Assembly (NCBI GenBank): GCA_964358485.1
Contig: CAYHPY010000081.1
Coordinates: forward strand, 1 to 16,829
Reading direction: 5' to 3'
Length of the DNA: 16,829 bases
Source: CAYHPY01 sp964358485
GTDB lineage: Bacteria > Elusimicrobiota > Elusimicrobia > UBA1565 > UBA9628
Shown: in pieces, positions 11,390-16,829 of the stretch
Layout of the letters: each line of letters opens with the position of its first letter
Position numbering within the stretch: position 1 is the stretch's first letter
Position numbers and translations under genes: made by a program
Notes under the pieces: generated by a model
Told to the model about the DNA's origin: nothing
What the model saw: the letters and a program-made list of their open reading frames with translations, nothing else
Databases searched by the model: none

Positions 11390-13870
11390 TTACGCCAGTT
11401 TGTTCAGCTCTTCAAGCAGCTTCCCCGCCCCCGCCGGCCGTTTGCCGGGCTCCGGGGATAGGAGGGAGGCCATCAGCTCGTCAAAACCCGCCGGAAGGGT
11501 GCTGACCACCAGGCGGGGAGGCGTGTATTGCCGCCGTTCCTTGGCCGCCAGCAAATCCGCCCCGCGGTAGGGCAGTTGGCCGGTCACCATCTCGTAGAGA
11601 CAGACCCCCAGGGAGAAAATGTCCGAGGCGGGCTCGGCGCCGCCCAGATGGTGCTCGGGCGCCATATAGGCGGGCGTCCCGGAGGCGTCCCCCCGGGTCA
11701 GGCGGGACAAGGTCTCCTTGGCCTCCCGGGCCAAGCCGAAATCCATCACCTTCACGAACCCGTTCTTGTCCACCATGATGTTGGAGGGCTTGAGGTCCCG
11801 GTGGGTGACCTTGTTCTTGTGGGCGAATTCCACGGCCTGGCAGACGTAGGACATGATGTCCTTGGCTTCCTTAAAGGTGAACCGCTTGCGCTCCCCGAGG
11901 ATCGCGGAAAGGGGCTGGCCGTCCACGAAATCCAGGACCAGGAAAAGATCTCCCCCCTCCTCCACGATGTCGTGAATTCCGACGATGTAGGGGTGGGACA
12001 GATGGGAGACGATTTTGGCTTCCTGCACGAAATGCGCCAACTCCCGGGGGTCGGATTTCAGCTCGTCGCGCATCCTCTTGACGGCCACTTTCCGGTCGAG
12101 TTTTTTGTCGAAAGCCTCGTGCACGGCGCCCATTCCGCCCTGGCCGATTTCCTTGACGAACTCATACTGGTCCTTGAGCAGAGAGCCGGGGGCGGTGGAG
12201 ACCGGACCGGAGGCTTGCGGGACGGCGGCCTCGGGAGCCGGAGCGGAGGGCTTGAGGATGATCAGCAGGATCAATCCTCCCGCGAAGAGGCCCGCCAGGA
12301 CGATCTTGACCGGGAATCCTCCTTTTTTGGAAGCCGGCGCTTTTTCGGAGGCGTCCTCGCCCGGGAAGTAGAAGAGCGCGTCGGCGTTCGCCGGAGGATT
12401 CATGGCCGAATCAAGGCTGGACTGAAACCGGGGATCCATGGCGGCCGCCCGCCGCAGGGCGTCGAGCATGGATTCCCGGTCCCCCAGGCCTCCGAGGGCG
12501 TAGGCCTTCTGCGCCAGGGCGGCGGCGTTGGTCGGATCGATTTCCAGAATCTCGTTGGCCGTGGCCAACGCGCCTTTGTAGTCCTTGAGCTTGATCTGCG
12601 CCTGGGCCTTGGTGTTGAGCAGGGGGAGGTTTTTGGGGGCCAGCTTCAAACCCTCCTCGGCGTCCTCCAAGGCCCCCCGGTAATTCTTCATCCCATTGCG
12701 CGCGGTGGCGCGCATGAGGCGCGCGTGGGCGTTGCGGGGGTTGAGGGCCAGGGCCCGATCCGCCTCGGCGGCGGCCGCCTTGTAATTGCGGCTCATCAAA
12801 TTGGCCGCCGCGGCCTTGGAGTGGATGGCCGACTCGGCCGCGTTGTCGGTCCCCACCTCCCGGGTCAGGGCCACCGCGCCCATCCACGGCTCGCCCGAAC
12901 CGGCGCCCCCGGAAGCGGCGGGGGCGGTCAAAGCGGGGGGCGGCGGGCGGGGCGCGGCGGCCGGAGGCGTCGCTCCCTGCGGGGCCGCCTCCATGGGCTT
13001 GGCCGAGGCCAGCTTCGTCGGCTTGGGCTCGGCGACCCGGCCGGCATTGCAGGCCAATTGCTTGATGCCGAAAGCCTCTTCGTGGTTGGGGTTGCTGGCC
13101 AGGGCGGCCTTGGCGTCGGCGCAGGCGGCGGCGTTGTTGCCGAGCTTGAAATTGGCGGAGGCGCGGGCCCCGAGGGCGGCGGCGCTGTTGGGGTCCTCCT
13201 GGATCACCTTGTCGAGATACTCCTTGGCCTTGGCGGGTTCCTTCGGGGGGTTGAATTGGCCGCCGGCCGGAGGCTTGGCGCCCACCACTTGATCGGCTTC
13301 CTGGCGACGGCGACGCTCTTCATCGAGGCGCTCCTGGTTCTCCCGCTGCACGTTGCGCAGATTGTCGCGATCCTTGTCGCGAGTGGGATCGTCGTGGAAC
13401 TTCCGCGCCTCGTCGGCGGCTTCCGCCGCCTCCCGGAGTTTTTTGGCCTCCGGGGTTTCCATGGGATCAATGCCGATCTCGGGCGGGGGATGATTCTTTT
13501 TATAATCCTCGTATTTTTGCTGGGCGTTCTTCTGATGCTCCGCGAGCTCCTCGCGCAATCCCGCGCTGGCCTCACCCATCGCCCGCTCCAAGCCTTTGAC
13601 CTTCTCGCCCGCGGCCTCCGCGCGGCGCAAAGCGGCGGCATGTTCGTCGCTGCCCTTGTACTTGATCCTCTCGAGCTCGTCGAGGGCCCGCTGCTGCTCC
13701 ACGAGCGCGTCGTCCAGGTTATCCTTGGAGCTCTCGAATCCCCTTCGAGCCTCCGCGCAAGGAGGGCAATCCTTATCCACGTCCTGGACCGGGTCGTCGT
13801 CGGCGAAGGCGGCCGGACACGCCGCCAACATCAAGGCGAGGCCCGCCCAGCGAAGGGCCGCCCGGGTCAT
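11390..13870 (-). CDS. Transmembrane Ser/Thr protein kinase with N-terminal coiled-coil/TPR sensor
   Basis: This 826-residue protein starts with a Sec signal (LALMLAACPAAFA). A CPPC pair follows (C35, C38), then a long charged coiled coil (about 41-195), one TPR pair (about 209-270), a Pro/Ala-rich linker (about 283-325) and three to four TPRs (about 343-480). One transmembrane helix (521-540) precedes a Hanks-type kinase domain (about 568-825). The kinase looks active: G-loop IGQGGMG from 575, K598 in VAVK, HRDLKPSN (690-697), DFG (710-712) and GTPAYMAPE (731-739). The implied topology is periplasmic sensor and cytoplasmic C-terminal kinase, the reverse of PknB-type proteins. The ATG overlaps the stop of the upstream kinase (ATGA). 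The substrate and signal are unknown. The signal could instead be a lipoprotein type at C18, but the lipobox is poor. Confidence 0.92.
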   Translation of the reverse strand: MTRAALRWAGLALMLAACPAAFADDDPVQDVDKDCPPCAEARRGFESSKDNLDDALVEQQRALDELERIKYKGSDEHAAALRRAEAAGEKVKGLERAMGEASAGLREELAEHQKNAQQKYEDYKKNHPPPEIGIDPMETPEAKKLREAAEAADEARKFHDDPTRDKDRDNLRNVQRENQERLDEERRRRQEADQVVGAKPPAGGQFNPPKEPAKAKEYLDKVIQEDPNSAAALGARASANFKLGNNAAACADAKAALASNPNHEEAFGIKQLACNAGRVAEPKPTKLASAKPMEAAPQGATPPAAAPRPPPPALTAPAASGGAGSGEPWMGAVALTREVGTDNAAESAIHSKAAAANLMSRNYKAAAAEADRALALNPRNAHARLMRATARNGMKNYRGALEDAEEGLKLAPKNLPLLNTKAQAQIKLKDYKGALATANEILEIDPTNAAALAQKAYALGGLGDRESMLDALRRAAAMDPRFQSSLDSAMNPPANADALFYFPGEDASEKAPASKKGGFPVKIVLAGLFAGGLILLIILKPSAPAPEAAVPQASGPVSTAPGSLLKDQYEFVKEIGQGGMGAVHEAFDKKLDRKVAVKRMRDELKSDPRELAHFVQEAKIVSHLSHPYIVGIHDIVEEGGDLFLVLDFVDGQPLSAILGERKRFTFKEAKDIMSYVCQAVEFAHKNKVTHRDLKPSNIMVDKNGFVKVMDFGLAREAKETLSRLTRGDASGTPAYMAPEHHLGGAEPASDIFSLGVCLYEMVTGQLPYRGADLLAAKERRQYTPPRLVVSTLPAGFDELMASLLSPEPGKRPAGAGKLLEELNKLA

Positions 13871-16461
13871 ACCGCGCGGACGGCGGGGAGCGACGCTTCC
13901 AAGGCGGCCACCAGCTCCCGGGCCGAAGCGAAGCGGTTCTTGGGCTCCGGGGCGAAGGCCCGGGCAAAGACCGCGTCCACTCCCACCGGCAACGCCGGGA
14001 TCAGCTTGGTCGGGGGGTGGTAGGAGGCGTTCATCTTGTTCATCAGCATCGCCGAGCCGGTCCCGGTGAAGGGCAGGCGTCCGGTGAGCGCCTCGTAAAG
14101 GCAGATCGCGAGGGAATAGGTGTCGGACTCCCGGCAGACCACGCCCTGCTCCTGCTCGGGCGCCATGTAGGGCGGGGTTCCCATGATGGTATTGGTCATC
14201 GAATAGCGGGTCAGCGCGTCCTTGGCGATCCGGGCCACGCCGAAGTCCATGACCTTCGCTTTTCCCTCAGCGTCGATCATGATGTTGGAGGGTTTGAGGT
14301 CCCGATGAACGATGGATTTTCCGTGGGCGTAATCCAGCGCGTCGGCCACTCCCTTGAGCAGGCCGACGGCCTTGGCCAGGGGCATGGGGCCGCCGTTGGC
14401 GACGGCCTCGAACAAGGTTTTTCCCTCCACGAATTCAAACACGAGATAAACCTCGCCGGCCTCCTCGATGATCGAGAAAATCTCCACGATGTTTTCGTGC
14501 TTGAGCGAGGCCACGGTCTTGGCCTCGACCACGAAACGGTCCCGCTCGCGCTTGTCGTCCCGGATCTCCGGCCGCATTTTCTTGATCGCGACGCGCCGCC
14601 CCAAGGAGCGGTCCAACCCTTCGAAAACCAGGCCCATGCCGCCGGAACCGATTTCCCCCCGGATTTCAAATTTCCCCCCCAAGAGCGCCCCGGAATCAGG
14701 AGGAGCCGCCCCGTCGTCCCTTCCCCCGGCTGAGGTCCCGACGGGGGAAGCGGCGCCGTTGCCCCCCATGATGCGCCGGACCTGGGTGGTCCAACCGGCG
14801 GGCGCCACCTTGCGGATCAAACCGAAGGCGATCAAGGCCCCGCCCACCAGGGCCGCCAGGAGAAAAATCCCCGGAGAACGCTTGCCCTTCCCCGACCCGG
14901 CCGGCCCTCCCTCGGCCGCGTTTTCGCCGGGGAACAGGAACATGACGTCGGAATCCTCCGGCATCTGCAGGGCCGACTGAAGGCTGGATTGGAAGCGGCT
15001 GTCGAGGGAAGCCGCCGTCTTGAGATTGTCCAGCATTCCCTTCCGGTCGCCGAGCTTGCCCAGGGCGTAGGCCCGCTGGGCGAAGGCGAAGGCGTCCTTG
15101 GGATTGAGCTCCAAAGCCTGATTGGCGGCGGCCAACGCCCCCTTCCAGTCGCCCTTGGCCAAAAGGGCGCGGGCCTTGGTATTGAGCAAGGCCGGATTGT
15201 TCGGCGCCAAGGCCAGGCCGGCGACGGCGTCGCGCAGAGCCGCATCGTACGACTTCGAGCCCAGGTAGGCCATGGCGCGGAGATTGTAGGCCTGGGCGTT
15301 TTGGGGGTTGAGGGCCAGGGCGCGGGAGGCGCTGTCGGCCGCCGCCTTGAAATCCCTCAGACGGAGGGCGGCCTGGGCGTCCCGGGAAAGGTTGGCGGAT
15401 TGGAGCATTCCGGGGGTGGTGTTGGCCAAGGGGCCCGAAAACCCTTGGGCCGAGGGGTTCCCGCCGCCCCCTCCCCCTTGGTTGGCAAATGCGTTCTGCG
15501 CTGCCCCCAGCGTGTTGGAGGCGCCGCTGCCTCCCCGTCCGGCGGTGAGTTGGGCAATGCCGGCGGCGGCCTCGTTGCCGGGCTCGATTTGAAGGGCGGC
15601 ATTGGCGTCCTCGTTGGCCGCGGCCATGTCCCCCATTTTAAAATTAACCCCGGCGCGCATGGCCAAAGCCGGAGCGCCCCCGCCCTGCTTGACCGCCGCG
15701 TCCAGGTCCTCCTTGGCGCCGTTCAAATCCCCTTTCTTCATCCGGAATCCCGCGCGCAGGCGGCGGTTTTCGGGAGAGCCCATGTCGGCGTTATCCCAGG
15801 GCTTGTCCTCCTTCATCACCCCGTACATCAACTCCCCGCGCTTTTCGTCCTTCATGATCTCCACGTGGGAGGCCGTCCACAGGGGCTGGCCCATGGGCGT
15901 GGATTTTCCGTCCATGACGGGCTTGAGCACCGACTCCAAAATCCGGCGGCGTTTCTTGGTCTGGGGGGTCGCCTCCGGCGAATCGTTTTGGGGCAGGGAC
16001 TCCAATTCGCCGAGGTCCCGCAACATGGACGTGAAGGCCGCCACGTTGGCCTGGGTCACCACGGTGTGCCTGGGGGCTTTCGTATCGTGGATTTCCTTGG
16101 AGCCCAAGGACCCCCGGGCAATGACCGCGAATTGGGGAAACGCCTCGGCCAAGTCCTCGCCTTTTCGAAGGGCATCCTCCCTGGAAATGCACCCCGGTTG
16201 GCCTTGCGAATCCTCGGGGACCGGCGGAATGACCCCGGGCTTATTGACGGGAGTCTGCACCGGCGGGGTGACCGCGGCATCAGGAGCGACCGACAGGGCG
16301 TTGACTTGAGGCTCCGGGCAAGGAACCTCCACCTCGGTTTCCATGGTTTTGCCGGCATGCTCCATCAACTTCTTGGCGTAGCATGGACCCGCATCCGCGA
16401 GGGAGGGGATCATGCCGGAAATAAAGGATAAAACGAGGAAATTGGGGGTTTTGAGCTTCAT
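13867..16461 (-). CDS. Transmembrane Ser/Thr protein kinase with N-terminal TPR sensor
   Basis: This 864-residue protein has the same plan as the next gene: signal peptide (about 1-24), a unique Cys-containing N-terminal region (about 25-230), a TPR pair (about 232-300), a Gly-rich linker (about 308-345), TPRs (about 355-488), one transmembrane helix (about 531-549) and a kinase domain (about 598-856). The kinase motifs are complete: IGSGGMG from 604, K627 in VAIK, HRDLKPSN (719-726), DFG (739-741) and GTPPYMAPEQEQG (761-773). The PEQEQG and NKMN blocks are shared with the partial kinase at 16522, while the kinase at 11390 is more diverged. The ATG at 16461 sits 6 nt after a promoter -10 box with no Shine-Dalgarno, so a leaderless mRNA is expected. 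The extracytoplasmic ligand is unknown. Confidence 0.92.
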   Translation of the reverse strand: MKLKTPNFLVLSFISGMIPSLADAGPCYAKKLMEHAGKTMETEVEVPCPEPQVNALSVAPDAAVTPPVQTPVNKPGVIPPVPEDSQGQPGCISREDALRKGEDLAEAFPQFAVIARGSLGSKEIHDTKAPRHTVVTQANVAAFTSMLRDLGELESLPQNDSPEATPQTKKRRRILESVLKPVMDGKSTPMGQPLWTASHVEIMKDEKRGELMYGVMKEDKPWDNADMGSPENRRLRAGFRMKKGDLNGAKEDLDAAVKQGGGAPALAMRAGVNFKMGDMAAANEDANAALQIEPGNEAAAGIAQLTAGRGGSGASNTLGAAQNAFANQGGGGGGNPSAQGFSGPLANTTPGMLQSANLSRDAQAALRLRDFKAAADSASRALALNPQNAQAYNLRAMAYLGSKSYDAALRDAVAGLALAPNNPALLNTKARALLAKGDWKGALAAANQALELNPKDAFAFAQRAYALGKLGDRKGMLDNLKTAASLDSRFQSSLQSALQMPEDSDVMFLFPGENAAEGGPAGSGKGKRSPGIFLLAALVGGALIAFGLIRKVAPAGWTTQVRRIMGGNGAASPVGTSAGGRDDGAAPPDSGALLGGKFEIRGEIGSGGMGLVFEGLDRSLGRRVAIKKMRPEIRDDKRERDRFVVEAKTVASLKHENIVEIFSIIEEAGEVYLVFEFVEGKTLFEAVANGGPMPLAKAVGLLKGVADALDYAHGKSIVHRDLKPSNIMIDAEGKAKVMDFGVARIAKDALTRYSMTNTIMGTPPYMAPEQEQGVVCRESDTYSLAICLYEALTGRLPFTGTGSAMLMNKMNASYHPPTKLIPALPVGVDAVFARAFAPEPKNRFASARELVAALEASLPAVRAV

Positions 16462-16496
16462 ATCACTAGTGTAAAAGGGGACTGCGGCTTTGTCAA
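16462..16496 (-). promoter_or_regulatory. Promoter of the kinase pair, abutting the ATG
   Basis: On the minus strand, a perfect TTGACA (16496-16491), a 17-nt spacer and TACACT (16473-16468) are followed by 6 nt and then the ATG. At standard spacing, transcription starts on the A of the start codon. This promoter separates the two full kinases from the partial one upstream. Confidence 0.75.
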
Positions 16497-16521
16497 GGCG
16501 GAGCGGCCCAATTTACCGTCT

Positions 16522-16829
16522 TTATACCAGGGGGGCCATGCCGAGCGCCTCGACGGCGGAGGCGAACTCGGCCGGGGTCCGGTAGCGCTTGTCCGGGTCC
16601 GGGGTGAGGACCTTGGCCATGACCTGGTCGATGCCCGGAGGCAGGGACACCTTGGCCACCTGGGTCAAAGGGGTGTATTTCCCGTTCATTTTATTGAGCA
16701 GCATTCCCGCCCCGTTGCCGGCGAAGGGAAGCTGGCCGCAAAGGGTCTCGTAGAAGACGATGCCCAGGGCGTAGACGTCGGATTCCGTCCGGACCGTGCC
16801 CTGCTCCTGCTCCGGCGCCATGTACGGGG
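16522..16829 (-). CDS. Ser/Thr protein kinase, C-terminal fragment (runs off right edge)
   Basis: Only the last 102 or so residues are present; the start lies beyond 16829. The fragment begins at PYMAPEQEQG, the APE motif that ends the activation segment. It continues through the C-lobe with SDVYALGIVFYETLCGQLPFAGNGAGMLLNKMNGKY and the conserved Arg of DPDKRYRTPAEF. It is closely similar to the same region of the kinase at 13867-16461 (shared PEQEQG, NKMN and a PxPxxR motif), so it is a tandem paralogue. Whether it also has a TPR sensor and a transmembrane helix cannot be seen. No terminator follows its stop; 60 bp later the next kinase starts from its own promoter. Confidence 0.9.
   Translation of the reverse strand, partial: PYMAPEQEQGTVRTESDVYALGIVFYETLCGQLPFAGNGAGMLLNKMNGKYTPLTQVAKVSLPPGIDQVMAKVLTPDPDKRYRTPAEFASAVEALGMAPLV

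Noticed and set aside
10888..11505. Two short plus-strand open frames across the ssrA region
   Set aside because: They are antisense to the tmRNA and its hairpins; the RNA structure explains the sequence better.
11528..14023. Very long open frame on the plus strand opposite the first kinase
   Set aside because: It is a mirror of the GC-rich kinase codons: Gly/Arg/Val/His-rich without any domain, while the minus strand carries complete kinase motifs and TPRs.
14989..16431. Long open frame on the plus strand opposite the second kinase
   Set aside because: Low-complexity Gly/Val/Leu/Arg composition with no recognisable motif; explained by GC-rich codon bias of the minus-strand gene.
1..16829. 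CRISPR array, insertion sequence, prophage or tRNA genes
   Set aside because: No regularly spaced repeats, transposase or integrase motifs, terminal repeats or cloverleaf other than the tmRNA were seen by eye.

Overview
The window is a gene-dense, visibly GC-rich stretch of a bacterial chromosome. An inner membrane with a periplasm is implied by lipoprotein and Sec signals, SppA and membrane-anchored kinases, so a diderm (Gram-negative) host is likely. The combination of TPR-linked Ser/Thr kinases, compact overlapping genes and a FixC-type flavoprotein would fit a lineage such as Elusimicrobiota. That placement is a weak inference; no phylogenetic marker was tested.

Layout. (1) 1-810, minus strand: a stand-alone CheY-like receiver (442-810) followed after 7 bp by the N-terminal part of a FixC-like ETF-quinone oxidoreductase that runs off the left edge. 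(2) 811-1631, plus strand: a higBA-type toxin-antitoxin pair with an inverted repeat inside its promoter. This stretch is less GC-rich than its surroundings. (3) 1633-3030: a small secreted/anchored TPR protein (minus) divergent from tilS (plus). TilS ends early and its 3' end runs antisense into the next gene. (4) 2994-10821, minus strand: a tight seven-gene cluster. In transcription order it holds a GAF-GGDEF diguanylate cyclase, a second GGDEF protein, SppA, a five-helix membrane protein, NnrE, a secreted cyclophilin fused to a caspase-like (C14) protease, and a cyclophilin lipoprotein. Neighbours overlap by 4 bp or lie 4-7 bp apart, so one transcript is likely. (5) 10822-11389: a tmRNA gene (ssrA, minus) bracketed by two perfect hairpins, with a good promoter upstream. 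(6) 11390-16829, minus strand: two complete Ser/Thr kinases and the end of a third. The two complete ones have an N-terminal signal peptide, an extracytoplasmic TPR region, one transmembrane helix and a C-terminal kinase domain.

How it may work together. Region 4 combines c-di-GMP synthesis with envelope proteolysis and folding (SppA, cyclophilins, caspase-like protease). Region 6 is a set of paralogous transmembrane kinases that probably read an envelope signal through their TPR domains. Both suggest an investment in envelope sensing and quality control, but no sequence feature links the two clusters directly.

The most unusual items are the cyclophilin-caspase fusion (3686-5881) with an EF-hand-like loop, the tandem kinases with sensor-first topology and a shared juxtamembrane signature, and promoters whose -10 box lies 4-7 nt from the start codon, which predicts leaderless mRNAs. 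A shortened tilS and a tmRNA with a non-canonical tag ending also stand out.
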